A stretch of 64,000 nucleotides of DNA, from contig NC_051101.1 in NCBI RefSeq assembly GCF_901709675.1, positions 7,400,501 through 7,464,500 on the forward strand. Direction: 5' to 3'. Below are positions 44,101-57,631 of this stretch, piece by piece (within the stretch, counting starts at the first letter, position 1; every line of letters begins with the position of its first letter). Origin of the DNA: Syngnathus acus. Its lineage: Eukaryota; Chordata; Actinopteri; Syngnathiformes; Syngnathidae. A model generated the notes under the pieces. The model saw only the letters and a list, made by a program, of their open reading frames with translations, did no database searches and was not told the DNA's origin. Made by a program: the position numbers and the translations under genes.

Positions 44101-47100
44101 ATTTCCAAGGCCGAAACTTTTTCAGTGTACAGCAAAACTACAGAAATTGACATCACGGTTTCAATATGTTCAAGGGAGTTAGTATGTACCATAATGACTT
44201 AATTATCTGCATTCCAATATTCTGTCATGCAGTGATACTGATGAGGCTGTTTGAACGACGGGATCGAAAGCATAAGGAGCTGATAGGGCAGCTGATTTTT
44301 GCCACCATCAGCTCGGCAGAATACAGGCTGAGCTAGACAGAAAAACAATTAGCCTTGGGGTCCAGAGATAATAAGTAATCATTTGTGGCAAATGGAATTG
44401 TAGCTCGACAAGCGGGGAGGATATGACTTTCACCTTCTTCGTAGAGGAAATCAGACCTTTAATTGACTTTCAACCTATGTTTGTCAAACATTCAAAAAGC
44501 AAGCCAAACCTATACCTCATCCAAAATTAGTGTCAGTTCACAGTTCCCTGATACGTTATTATCTGGCCTCCTGTCTTCGTTGTGCATACATTATGTGTGT
44601 CTGTTCAACAGCTGGTATTGTATCAAAGTCCTATTTATTATAAGGGTAAAGTTCGTACATTATTTTTCTAGAATTTCTTGCGTTCGGGAAAACAAACTTG
44701 TGTTGATAGTACTTCCTGGTTAGTTCATTGTGGTCAATCACTGCATCTACAGAGAAGCAGAGAAGCTGGTAGATTGCTCCTACCACCCTCTTCCGCCTGC
44801 CCCACCTCTAACCAGTCACCTGCTGGCTTTGCAATATTGTCCCAGAATGCCCTGTTTGTTTGTATTCTGTGGAGGAGGGATACTATTTGTGTAAATATTT
44901 TGGGAAAGTGGTTTGAGGGGTAATTATGAAACAAAAGGAAAGCATAGTGATCTTCTCAGTGCAATGATGAACCTGGGAAACCAGAAGATTCAGTGGGCGT
45001 GTTAAATGGTTTTCAGTTTTTACCCATGGATGTAATGTCATTGATGTTCTTATTCCGTACAATTTAATTTGCAGCTGACCGTCTTTTGTCTTTTTGATTT
45101 GCTTTTGTTACCCGTTTTGCACTTAACCAATTTTTATATATTTTGTATTTTCTCCTCAGCCATTGCTCCTTCATGTTCGCCGTTCACATCGGCTCAATTG
45201 ACTTTGCAGTATCAGTTTGGTTGTACGTCACGTCTCCTGCAGCAAAACACTAATGGTATCTCTCACCACGATGTCTCTTTTACTTAAGATGGCCAAAGAG
45301 ACCCATCATCCCAGTCTCTTTTGCAGCCTTAGACCCACTCAGGGATGAGCTCATTCATTTACAGGCTTCTTTAATGTCTCGACTGATGAGGAAAGTCATC
45401 AAGCAGTCTAGCTTTTAAAGTGACTGAACGGATTTATAAATGACCATTGAGAGTGATTGTAGCTCTTGTTTTCCCTTCCCTTCACTGTGTTGAATTAAAC
45501 TGACAACCAGAGAAAAATGTTATCTTCAACTACTGTACATGTACTGTACATGAATAAAGTCAGAGTTAGCCAAAATAATGCATGCACACATTAGTAAAAT
45601 GAAAACGTTAATAAATATTTTAAGACCACATTTATTTAGACATCACAGGATTGGCCCTACTTTGCCGACATATAACCTCCTCAGAAAAAGCCTGAAAATT
45701 AATTTGAACCTAAGGCCCAACCAACACCTTCTTCCTGTGAGGCCGCTATTCCACTATGCTGCCAAAATATTACATTTTACTGCATAGCGCAATATATGAA
45801 TAATCTGTATTAGCAAAGGTTGTGTTCATCTGAGAAGTGTGCTGTAGTTCATTTGTGCATTCTAGTCTATGAGCCCTAAGGGCAGGACCCCCCTCCTGAT
45901 AAAAAGAACAAACGTGACACCCATTATCATTGGATCTCATCTCAAAGCAACATCAACTAGTTAATTCTCTAAGCAGAGATGTGCTAATTAAAAAGACTGC
46001 TGGTCTGTCAAGCATAGTAATGGCCAGCCTTGAATGGACTGCAAACATGACTGCAAGCAGAGCTTTGCCGTATTGCTTTAGTAACAGAATCCACTGTCCC
46101 GTGAATTAGACACACTGTCAGTAGAACTAATAGTCTTAACACTCAAGTGAATCTGATGAGTTTTTCCCAGCAAGAAGATAATGAGCACAGAAAATAATCC
46201 CCTATAAAACCTTCATAGCCTCCTTCGTAAAACTACAACACGAGCATTGCAGGATTAACAAAAACAAATTGGACATAGTACACTTAATCTGAGTAATCTG
46301 AAATATAATAAACACATTTCCTCCACATAGCTGCACAAAAAAGTTTCTCTCTGTGAGAGAATTACTAGATACTACTATAAATTATTACAGTAGAGTTTAG
46401 ATTAGTACTCCAAATCCCCATTCCCTAATCAATTAGAAATTTCTGTTTCATATTACTGAAATGTTTTTCACTTTTGTTTAAAATGTCTTACTTTAATTAG
46501 AATCTCACATTGCAAGAGCAAGATAAGCAAGACAATCCAAACTCGTCTCACGTTTTCATTGCAGCAATGAAAACCCAAGTCATGTTCTCACGTATTTTTT
46601 CAAGATCTGGTGAATTTCAAGTAGCTGGTTATAGAGTCACTTTTTGACATCTTTACTCGCTTTGCCCTGCCAGCCTCTGCACAAGTACTGCCAGCTGGCC
46701 ACCAACATGTCACAGCCAAGTTGCCTTTCCAAATTCTCCAGCATGTGGACAATTGCAGAACCAGATCCAACTCTCTGAGACACTTTTTGACGCACGCAGG
46801 GGAAACAGATGGAATAAAGCTAGGAGAGAAAAGCTGTCTCTGCGAAATGACTTTATTCAGCAGAATTATCTTCATTTGCAGCTAGAGTGGCTTTAGAATA
46901 GCTCTTCATAAACAGGCCTCTGGTTTTTGCTGTGTGCTTTGACAGCTGTTGGCTCGCACCTTAACAATGCCAAAGGTCAGCACCTAACAACCCTTCCATC
47001 CCCAATCAGCATGAACCCCTCTGACCTATTCACCCCTTAAACCAGTGCAGAACATGTTTCCTAGTGGGTTCTGCCATTCATGATGGTCTCCAGTGAAAAG

Positions 47101-49626
47101 GAATGACTGACAATTTGAAAAAGGAACAGGCCGGATAGAGATGAAAATCCATCCATCAATTCAACCGACGAGGGTTCTTGCAGCAATCTTGATACATACA
47201 ATACACAATCAGTTATCATTTTCAATCATTACCCATATATATATTTTATAGCCCATAAATAAATGGGCAACATTAATGTTAATCAGTTTGTTGCTATGAC
47301 TGACCATTAATCACATTCAGTGTTTAACTGAATGCAGGCAGCTTTATTGGCCGACATACAAGGACTGCAAATTGTAAACATATTTTGGCAGCAAGCATTC
47401 AGCGGAGGTTTTTGCCGTTTGAAAACGTATTTCCTAATGTGATTCATTTCATCCTTTCCCAATGCTCACTGTATGTGGGTTTGAGTGATTCTGTGAAAAA
47501 TCTGAATCGTGGAAAATGTCAGAATTTTCTCATAACTCTGTTTGGATCAGACTTTAAATGATATCTGTCAAGACGGAAATAGCTTTCCTTCGGTGTCCCA
47601 TTTACCTGTACTCATAGGTAGCCATAGCATTTTTATGATAATGTGTGGATAGAAAGGATAGAGGAGCATTGGAGTTGCTCTGAATACTAAGTTTGTTTCC
47701 AAGCTGCAAAAAAGAACAGGGTGACCTTGATGTCTAAAAGGTCAGTTTATAAGCTTGGACAAGGGGAGAAGTTAGTGTGGTGTTCCATCCAAAGTATGTG
47801 AGTGAGAGGGCGGTATATGCAGAAATTCCACTGATGCCAATTTGTTTTCTTTGAACCTCCATCAATATCCATTTTCATTGCAAATAAATCCCAAAGGTGG
47901 AAGATGCTTTTAAACCATCGAAAGGTTTCCAGATTTGCTGTGCAGGCACAATGACAATGGAAGGTCCAGCCAAACACATTTGTGATCTCACACCACCCGC
48001 TTGGGAATTATCTGGATCCGGGGACACCACCAGGCTGATCCACCAGCTCCACAAAAAAAAAATTCATACAGGCCCCCAAGTGTAGGATGCAGAGATTCAA
48101 CCTGGGAAATTCACCCACAGCCAAACTTTCAAATCCTGACCAATAACTGCACCGTATAAGTACGATTTTTTTTTTCCATTATATGCAAAATAAATGTAGT
48201 ATGGCAATTGTGATAGTGTTTCTAAAAATCATTAGGCGCAAATAGGAAAAATAATATCACTGATAACCACATCTTAAACCTAAGGAGTTTAGTTTTCTTT
48301 ATATTTAAACACAATAACTGCTTAACGTGTGCATACGGCTTGAGTGTGCGTGTGTTTTATTTACCGTGTTTATTGCAAGTCAGTGGTACTAGGGGGATGC
48401 AATGTACTGAAGTATTGCTCACTAATATGTTACATTAACAGCTCACCACTTAAGCACCGAAAACTGTAAATGCAGCACACAAATGCATCTGTTAATCAGA
48501 CCTGTACATAACCTTGCACTTTGTCAATAAGCATTAGCTGCTGACTGATTGCCATTTGTATAATGAATCAATCCCCACTTTCTAACCCATACACCACTAA
48601 TTCACTGATGGACAGGGTCACAGCACAGTCCTCTCACCGATTCATCGCCCAACAATGATGAAAAAATACGTAAATAACCCTTCATTTTGTTTGCCAGTTG
48701 AATGTCACGCCATTGAACGGATCTCCACATTACTGGGGTATAATGCCTTTTTTTATTTATCTATTGTAGCTTTGGCATTAAAAGCTGTGTTAGCATTTTT
48801 GAAAGGTTCTCTCAGCTATTTGTTATTGTTAAAGGACAGTCAAAACACACAATCCGGTTCAGCTCTCAAGTGGGAAACCATATCGATTGAGCCACAAATG
48901 CAACAAAAGTCACTTAAACTGAGTCACTGTGAACATGAAACTACAAGAACATGTTTTTAAAAAGAAAAGAAGCAGTGCTGGAAGAGTTATGAATCAGCCA
49001 GGCTGTTACTTCTACCTCTTGCGTACAACTGGAATAAGACCAGGCAACTACATCAAGTCAAGTCTATAACAATCCTTCAGGGATTAAAAACAAGAACCTT
49101 TTAACTTCTGTCTCTCCTTTATCCGTCCACCCAGAGTCCTTCTCAATGTTACAAATCTATTCAGTTTCTAAAATTTCTATTTATATTCCATTCTCTGTCC
49201 ATCGAGGATTGACGTTTTTTTTTTTTTTTTTGGCTAAGTTCCCAGATGAGTGTGGTATAAAAGAAGCATGAGGTACAGTTCGGTTTATTACAGGCTGTAT
49301 GCTCTGATCAGACACGTTTCACAACACATTTCTCTTTTTCACATCTGGGACTCACAACCTGGCACTAGAGGGTTCCACCGAAATCCCTAGGCGACTGGGG
49401 AATGATGGAAGAAAGGCAAATGCGTGTGTGTTGTTTACAAATTGACCAATCTTAAGTGTTGAAAATGGCTTGCTCTCTTTGACGATGCAATGTTAATGGT
49501 TGAACCAATTTATTTTGGTCTCCTGAAAAGTGATGTTCAGAATTCTACCTTACGCCAGTTTTATGTATGTTTGCTAGAACTCATGTGGATTACATCGGAA
49601 TATCCTTTTTGAACACCCATCTGTCA

Positions 49627-49762
49627 GTCCGTCCGTCCGTCCGTCCGTCCGTCCATCCATCCATCCATCCATCCATCCATCCATCCATCCATCCATCCAT
49701 CCATCCATCCATCCATCCATCCATCCATCCATCCATCCATCCATCCATCCATCCATCCATCC
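49627..49762 (+). repeat. (GTCC)7(ATCC)27 tetranucleotide array
   Basis: Seven GTCC units (49627-49654) pass directly into 27 perfect ATCC units (49655-49762). The array is followed by cttaactggtctccagccaatcaca, part of the common teleost dispersed repeat. It lies 139 bases downstream of the exon 6 donor. Confidence 0.95.
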
Positions 49763-49901
49763 ACCCTTAACTGGTCTCCAGCCAATCACAGCAATTTAAT
49801 TCATTCCACAGCATATCAGTTCAGCATCAGCTTTTTAGCACTCGCATGCAATTTACACAACAAAAGCATTGACAAGTTCAGAAAAGTTTGATCAAACTTA
49901 C

Positions 49902-50075
49902 TGTCATGAAGCCATCCAGTAGACCAGAGTCAGGTTTAGGAGGCGCCTGCAGTCGTTCCATGGACCACTTCTCGATGATGGACGCCACCTGGCTGTTCTC
50001 GGTGTTGAGAATCCTAAAGCCAGTCATGTTTACACCGCTGTAACGGTATGGCTCCAGATCAAGGGCAAATAGATC
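49902..50075 (-). CDS. grik2: grik2 coding exon 6 (ATD, residues 260-317)
   Basis: 174 bases, 58 codons, phase 0 at both ends, acceptor ...tttttag, donor GTAAG. It starts [20 protein letters not shown] and ends GLLDGFMT. It contains the N-glycosylation sequon Asn275-Met-Thr. Changes from mammalian GluK2 are minor (V266L, T288S, S291A by my alignment). The reading frame is interrupted in long-ORF scans because of its short length, but translation is clean across the exon. Confidence 0.97.
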
Positions 50076-50680
50076 CTAAAAATAATAAAAGTAAGGTAAC
50101 TAGAGAAGTAATTACATACCAATAACAAACTAAATTGAGTATAGAAATAACAGATCATATTTATTTTGGATCCTACATTTACATAATCTGTCAGGCCATG
50201 CTGGATTCTTAAACCCCAGGGTCTACATTTTATTATGGCCAGCATTTTACTACTGAAAGTGTGAGACACCAGTTATCATAAATCAAATCACTACATACAG
50301 TATGTATTGTAAATCAGATTTCATATATAGCAATACTGTAATGAGGTATTGAAAATCCGAGATAACTGGTGAAGATAAAGCGCCTATCCTAATCATAAAT
50401 ACAACTGACATGAATTTAATAAATGAGAGCAGTCAGTGATGGGAAACAGTCAAAGCAAAAGGTCCAAGATGAAGACTCTTATTAACCTTTACTAATACTC
50501 AGGTAATGAAGAAGCAGCAACCTAACATCTCAATTTTGGACAGGATATCTCCTTGCAAGCATCTGTTTCCTTCAATAATAAAGATCACAGTTGAATGACT
50601 ATATAATATATAATTATGAATATAGATGCACAAATCAAGAAAAAGATTGTCATACTGTGGGTATCGAGCGTTTTACTTAC
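50076..50680 (-). other. grik2: grik2 intron 5
   Basis: 605 bases, AT-rich, nothing recognisable. Confidence 0.9.
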
Positions 50681-50734
50681 CAGTGTGGTAAATATATAGT
50701 GATAGTATTCTGTCATCATCCCCATGGCAAGAGC
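50681..50734 (-). CDS. grik2: grik2 coding exon 5 (ATD, residues 242-259)
   Basis: A 54-base microexon of 18 codons, phase 0 at both ends, flanked by acceptor ...tcttag and donor GTAAG. It encodes ALAMGMMTEYYHYIFTTL, unchanged from mammalian GluK2 as far as I can recall it. It is too short to show up as an open reading frame of its own. It was found by requiring the ATD sequence between exons 4 and 6, and its exact 54-base length supports it. Only 605 bases separate it from exon 6. Confidence 0.96.
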
Positions 50735-52059
50735 CTAAGATGTTGAAAGAAAGGACAGAGTGACAAATCTAAAGCTGTAAAATATTTAAGATTGAATAGG
50801 CACACAATTGTACTGTATATACATTTTTATGATGATTGCATTGACTGGCTGTGTATATCAGTTAGTGCCTTGAAGACATTTTCCATTTTGATTATTTAAT
50901 ATTCATTTAATATTTATGTTTTTCATGCAAATTTATATTTATTTTCCTCATGATGTTAATTCTGTTTGCATTGGTAAGACTATGATGCAGTCTGATGTAC
51001 AAATTTGTGTGTTGTAAACTGAGGACCTGTTGTATTATGGCAAAAGGAAAAAAGTATAGATGTAAATATAATTCTTGTTTTATTGCAAGTTTTGAGTTCA
51101 AGGATACACCTTTGTAGAGGCAATAATAATAATAATAAGGCAAGGCATTGACACTGTTAAATCTGTAGGGAATGTAAATGAATTGTGTTTGTTTTATTTG
51201 CTTCATATAAGACTTCTCCAAAGTCTCTCAGGTTCAGTTTTCGACCTGGAAGTATATAACCATACACCCATAAGCACAACACAACAATTTCTTTTACTTA
51301 AATTTGAAGTTGACTTTTATTAACACAGCAAATGTTGAAGGCAAAAGGCTTTTGGAAAACACAAAATAAAATACTCCAGAGTGGGAAGGAGTCTTGAAAT
51401 TAAACAGCTGACAAGAAGAAAAAACGAAAAGAGACAGCGGCAGCTCTGCCAAGCTGTTGTGTTCCTGAGGAAATATTTGGAGTAGGTGGTGATGCAGACA
51501 GAAAGGTGTCCGGGCGCAACAGAGGTTTGACTACACTACACAAGTGTTTAACAGCATGGGAGGAGCAGGTTTAGGTTCCAGAAGAGTGAAGGTGTTAAGT
51601 GTACAGTATCGCATATGGTGGCTGTAAGCTGCATGGCCAGACAATTCAGAAATGTGTCGAATTGGGAGACACAGGTGTTTTATTTGTATCACATCCCTTG
51701 CCATGAAGGTGTTACGCCTTTGTGATGGCAGGGTAGACGCATAAAAAAGTAAACACAACTAGTACGTGAGTGGAATGTGCTTTTATTATGGTAAATACCT
51801 TATATTGTTTTCTATTATATTAATTTCTAACTTCAGAAGTCACCCATTGATAATAACAATAATAATAATGGTAACAGAAATAATAACTAATAATAATTGT
51901 AACAGAAAATAGAGAAAGTATAAATATTGAAAGAGAGTGTCCATTACAGCAACCATGCAATGCTTGCGCTTGGTGGGCCAAATGATGGAATTCTTTGGAT
52001 TAAATGCCAGGCCAGAAAGAAAAAAAAAAAGAGAAAATGTTTCTCTGTTCTTGCGGGGT

Positions 52060-52340
52060 ACGTATACTAGGTCTTGAGTGTCAGGTCTTCCTGAGAGGGA
52101 GTTTTCCCTAGCTTGTGTCTTCAAATTGCTTGAGGTGTCTGGATCTGTGAGTAAACTCAATTCATCACCTTGTCACTTGTGTCCCTCACCGTGTGGCAGT
52201 GAAATTTGGGTTGTGATCGAAACAATGAGGCCAGTGAAAAAGAAGGACCAATCACTTTCTGTCTGAGCTCACCCTTGTAAACGTACAAAGGTAATCTATC
52301 ATTAAAAGCACCTTGGAGATGAAATTTCAAAGTAGAATCA
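52060..52340 (+). mobile_element. Possible LINE 3' remnant
   Basis: The phrase gtcttcctgagagggagttt, then ttccctagcttgtg, and later ttaaaagcaccttggagatg resemble the 3' part of teleost L2/Maui LINEs. Strongly diverged; weak call. Confidence 0.25.
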
Positions 52341-54126
52341 CTGGTTCTGTGTAATTCTATTATCATTCAGGGTATGTGAGAGGGTGTATGAGGATGCTGG
52401 CTAGATGCCAATCCATTCCAACTGTGTGGTGCCGTAATCTGGTGTCAGGGTCCCGCCTGCCAGGGTGAGACTCGCAAAATCAATAGGTATCACAGATTAG
52501 TTTTGTATGGAGGATGATTAAACTGTGAGGAAGGGCTAATGGATGCCATATCTGGTGTGAAACTTCAGGGGAACCTCCAGCACTGAGATTCTGTCATTTC
52601 TGTAGTCACTCGTTTGCTGTCAGTATATTTCCAAAATGAAACCTTTGCCTATTTCGGACAAGGCTAAACCACACAAGGTCCGTTACAGTGGATTGAAATA
52701 TAGGATTCATCTTTAAATGGACATCTAAGAGGCCTTTTACGTTTTTATTTCTATTTCCATAGTACTTTTCAAAACTAAATATGGAGTGCTCTAATATCCA
52801 CAATAACAAAACTAGGCAAGTAGTCGTCATGGAGATTTTGATGCCCATGTCAATAAAAAGAGGTCCCTTGAGAACTCCCTTTATCTTTGAGAAAAAAGGG
52901 AAAGGGGGAGCAGCTACGTGTTGTCCAGACAACAATGTTCACCTCTTCATGTGCACTGAACAAAATACGCTGCAGGATCGTTTTGTTTCCTGGTTGATCG
53001 TCTGGCCCACAACTTGGGAGTTTGTCGTCTGGCTTCAAAAGGATCTTTTGTGACACCAGTTCGGGAACTTTGACAAAAGGCCTACTAAAACATTTTAACT
53101 TTATTTGGGGCATATTGTGGCAGCTGCGTATGGACTCCTTTTTAACATGAGGTCGATGCAAGTGGTTAATTCTGAAAACAGCCTGTTTGTTTTTACTTTG
53201 CCTCTCAAAAAGTATTTTCTTTTATTTTTCTTTATAGCTTATAGGTCATATTCATGATGGAAAAAGTTTTGAAATATTTTAGTTTGGTCACATTATAGAC
53301 TTTTTAAATACACTGTTAAGGGGGTAACCATCATATCAAAAGTGTGAGTGTTGGTGGTACATATCTTTTAGGAGAAAGCCAATTTTAATAAGCAAATAAT
53401 CATCGTATGCATCCAATTGCTCCTTTCTATAATGGCCAGCTAAATTAACCAAACTGTCAGTAGTCACACAAAACACCCAATTGGCAACGTAAGGGAAGTA
53501 CAATGTTTTTGAACTTCTAAATCAATTATATCCCCCTACAATACACTTCAACTAAGCCTGTCCATCGTATACTATTTCCACACAATGTACTATCAACCAT
53601 ATACTGGCCCTCCTCCCGATGCATTGTTAATGAAAAGAGCCCTTGACCTTCTCAAGCAATTTAACACTTTGGCACTGATTAAAACCCCTGGGAAAGTGAC
53701 AGTGTGCTAGGAGTGAATTACTTGTCAGTTTTTAATATTTGATTAATCCTGCAAGCATGAAAAAGATGAAAAATGTTGAAATGAGAAACTCATCACAATG
53801 CATTTCTTGCTACAAAGTGGTGAAGTCAATACGAAGACGGCATCATATATTGAAGTTGATCGGCTAGAACAAATGCCAACCGCATCATTGCGGTTGCATT
53901 GCAGCATGTTTTTTTTTTTTCTATCTCACTGATCTGTTTTGACCTTTTGAAGCTGACTTGGCATATCTTCACAGGAAGACATTTATCATGAATGACTGCC
54001 ATTAGAAAGATAATACATGAAGTGAAATTGAATAATAGGCTGCTCCACTTATGAGCTATCATGCACATTTGGTGAAATTTGTATTTGAGAGAATCTCATT
54101 TTCTTTCTTTTTTGTTTGCTGAACAG

Positions 54127-54225
54127 GAGATTGGTATTACAGTCCCTCTTCTGAGATCTGATGTGGAAGGACACCTGCCACTGCTCTTTTTCATTCCTGA
54201 GGGTCACTAGTTCTGGGCCTCATAG
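54127..54225 (+). other. Exon-like segment on plus strand (antisense to grik2)
   Basis: A pyrimidine tract and acceptor (ttctttcttttttgtttgct, then gaacag) precede 99 bases that end in CATAG and the strong donor GTAAGT. Frame 1 is open for 28 codons, then stops; all frames contain a stop. Could be a non-coding or cryptic exon, or chance. Confidence 0.25.
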
Positions 54226-54413
54226 GTAAGTTATCTTCCAAATACGCCTGTTATCAGACCAAAAATGTTTCATATCCACAATTTGTTCATTTTAGTGGTA
54301 TCATGCTTTTAAGTGCAAGAAACAAGTGACTTCATGACATATCTGAATTCCAGAGCCAATGACCGCTATATAGTTTGCTCAATCGTCTAAATTTGTATTT
54401 GCCGGTTATTTCA

Positions 54414-54665
<252 letters not shown>

Positions 54666-55469
54666 TCATGGCAGTTCTTTTCTTTGGAAAGCAAATACAA
54701 GGGGTTCAGCTTTGGTCATGTTCCCCCAAATAAAAGAAAAAATACACCTGTCCACAGAAATAAGCTAACAAGTACTTGTGATTAATATCGTGCCAGCAAT
54801 TACATTGTAGCCCTTTTGTATGGAGTTAGGGATAGTTCAACTAAAGCTTTAGTATGTTTACTAGTTAAATACTTTTTCAACCTCTGACAAATTCATCTGG
54901 TTTAATTTTGCCCAAAACAGTAAATTGATAAAAACATTACACAGTTGGGTCCACAAGTAAATGGTAAATATGATTTTGCCTGCATATGCCACCACAATTA
55001 TTAAAACAGTGGAGACATATTTTAAGAGGTTGCTAACAAAAAAAAAAGTAATTTAATAATTAACAGACATTACGTGATCTGTCATATCAGTTTTAAACCC
55101 AAGTACTGTTTTGTGTGTGGAACCAAAATGGACAGCAAACAGTATTTTCTTGATATACATAGTAATTATTTACCTGCATTTTAATTTATTAAATGCTGTT
55201 TTATTTTGTGATGTGACAGTAAGTTAAAAATAGTCAATAATAGTGCCATGAAAAACACCATGGAAAGTAACATGAAATCAATGAATCTGTCAAGGTGAAC
55301 CATGAAGTGGTAGTCATGATCAATGATACGATTGGTTGAATTGCAATGTAGGCAACGGGCACAATACATCAGTCCATGTCTTGAGGAACTTTAGTATTTG
55401 TTGTGTCTGTGGCATACAATCAGTTTAAGCAATCGGATCCTGATCCCAATCACCAACTCTTTGACATTT

Positions 55470-56340
55470 GTCTTGTCGTTGGGTGGATTCAGTGGATCAG
55501 TAAAAATAGAGCCGTTGGCTGTTCATCAGTCTGTAGCAATGCGACAGGAGACTGAAGTGTGTCTAACACTGCCATTTCAATCGATCCTGCTAGCCAACAT
55601 GCATTCGCTAGAGATTAAACTGGACTACAAGAAGATGGAATCATCCATCAAAAAGAGAAATGACAGAGTACTGCGAGATTACCAAAACTACTCATTTTCC
55701 AGAGACATGGCTGAACTCATCGTTCCTGGATGACAGCATTAGCCTGGGGCGGTAATTACACGACAGAGCAGATAGAAGCAGGGTCTTCACCAGTAAATCC
55801 CAAGGTGATGGTGTGTGCATCTATTCAAATAACAGCTGCTGCAACACCACCATGATTTTAAGTCATTGCTTCACAAACATTGAATTTATGATTATCAAAT
55901 GCAGACCTTCAACCTCCCACAGGAATACTCTGGATTAATGATAATTGCAGTCCCCTCCCCCAGGCACCTCCAAAGAAGCTCTGACAGTTCAATACAATGC
56001 CATCAGTAACCTGCAAAGCAATCACCCAGAAGGTGTTTGTGTTGTGCACGGGGACAACACTGAAGCATGTGCACTGTGTTTGTTGGATGTTGCTCAGAAA
56101 TGAAACACCAACCCTTGCATGGAAAGTGACGACTGGCCCCAACGAGCAGGCACTAAAATGTCCATGATCCCCCAAAAACCGTGACTGCAACACTTTCTGA
56201 AGTAGGAGGATGATAACACCCTCATCAAAGATGATGATTAGGGATGAGGCGGGAGATCTGGTTAAACTGGTGCATGTAAAACATTTTGATCATCGACGTT
56301 GATAAGACAAGGGAGATTATTGTTGACTTTAGGAGCTGTG
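55470..56340 (+). pseudogene. Non-LTR retrotransposon (L2/Rex1-like) ORF2 remnant
   Basis: Plus-strand reading gives, in order with frame changes: LPFQSILLANMHSLEIKLDY (55555-55625; start of an apurinic endonuclease domain), ETWLNSSFLDDSISLGR (55704-55755), KSQGDGVCIYSNNSC (55796-55840), IEFMIIKCRP (55880-55910), SKEALTVQYNAISNLQSNHP then EGVCVVHGDN (55970-56055). Finally VDKTREIIVDFR (56296-56332), from the reverse transcriptase thumb side, follows. These match the endonuclease/RT of fish L2/Maui or Rex1-type LINEs. Most of the RT is deleted, several frameshifts and stops are present, and no 3' UTR is attached. It runs directly into a teleost dispersed repeat. Confidence 0.8.
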
Positions 56341-56344
56341 GAGT

Positions 56345-56595
56345 TTTCAGGTCCTCCCTTACCTTGCATGGGTTTTTGCTGTGTACTCCAGCTTCATCCT
56401 ACATTCTAAACATCATGGATTTTATACTCAAAAGGTGTGAATGTGAGTGTGAATGGTTATCTCTGTGTCTTGGGATTTGCTGGTGACCACTCCAGAGTAT
56501 AACTTGCACCTTGCTTAAAACCAGTTGAAATTGACTCCATCTGAAATTCACCCCGAAGGAGTGCAAACCAAACAGATGATGGATGGATAATGCAC
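56345..56595 (+). repeat. Copy of common teleost dispersed repeat
   Basis: Contains ccttgcatgggtttttgctg, gtgtactccagcttcatcct and gtgtgaatgtgagtgtgaat, ending in gatgatggatggata. Diverged but collinear with the copy at 20915. Confidence 0.65.
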
Positions 56596-56993
56596 GCACC
56601 TGCGAAAATAATTCAAGATTACGGTTGCCAAATGAATCTCTTAGCTTCATGACTATCCGCATTAACGATCTGGCTTCTCCAAAGATTATCTGTGCCTAAC
56701 ACACAAAAGCTCCTGTTTTCCCCTCAAGTTGATTCATTTCCTAATTTTAAATGGCCTATTTTTATCTGAATCACTTTCTTCCATGAACATTGCTAGACTT
56801 TGGAGAAAACATCCACAATATATATCAAATAGAACAACAAATACATCAGTGTAAATGACCCATGACGTGACATTTGTCATTACTCATAAATATTATTGAT
56901 TTAGATGCCAACTAAATTCATGTTCTCCCCTGGAATCTCCACACTGCTGTTCAGATAATGTGCATACCTCTTTTGCAAGTCAACGATGCTCTC

Positions 56994-57028
56994 ACACACA
57001 CACACGCACACACACACACACACACACA
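56994..57028 (+). repeat. (CA)n microsatellite
   Basis: About 17 CA units with one CG interruption. Confidence 0.9.
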
Positions 57029-57545
57029 AAAATAAGAGCTACTGGAGTGACTGCCAAATGTTAGTTCAGGTGGATGGCCCGTTGTGTGGCACAGCCAGAC
57101 ATGAGAACTTGGCCGGCAAACAGACACAGACTCGCTGTGGCGACCTTGGTGCGACAAGCTGAATGGCCCAACAACTATCATTATTAATTCGTCCATAAAC
57201 ACCTGAAACCTTTTGTTTAAAAACGACAATTTCATAATCATGCAGTGTGCTTAGCTACAGCATTAGGGTAGCAGTTGTCCATACATGGACTTGGTAGGAT
57301 TATGGATATGAGCACCGTTGACTAGAATGAGAATAACAACTAGTTGTGTGTTCTGTGAGACTGCTTGCTGATAACTGTGCCTTTGAGCAATGCACCATAC
57401 TCACCTCCCAGCTCAAATGGTGCAACACTGCATGCTTCTTCGACTTCTGTATGTGTGTGATCTAGTTCTTTTTGTGATGTGCAACACAAAATATACAGCA
57501 GAGTTTAAGTTGAATTTCACTCTAGGGATAATGAGTAAAATAAAT

Positions 57546-57631
57546 AAATGTAGTTGAAGAAATGTATTTAAGGTTGGAGAAGAAGTCTAATTGTAAATGT
57601 AGTTGAAATGTATTTAAGGTTGGAGAAGAAG
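57546..57631 (+). repeat. Short tandem duplication (~45 bp unit)
   Basis: aaatgtagttga...atgtatttaaggttggagaagaag occurs at 57546-57585 and again at 57595-57631. The two copies are identical apart from a 4-base indel (agaa), so the duplication is recent. Confidence 0.85.

Larger units (their letters stand above)
37504..49901 (-). other. grik2: grik2 intron 6 (12.4 kb, largest intron)
   Basis: Contains a long-TIR MITE (37771), a conserved-looking stretch near 44200-44420 and the tetranucleotide array before exon 6 (49627). The rest, including 38108-44199 and 44421-49626, shows no recognisable gene. The 187-codon minus frame 42122-42685 is the longest open frame in the window but carries no domain, signal or splice continuity I can recognise. 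Confidence 0.9.

Noticed and set aside
49567-49789. Open frames of Ser-Ile-His-Pro or Asp-Gly-Trp-Met repeats
   Set aside because: Translation of the ATCC tetranucleotide array, not a repeat protein.
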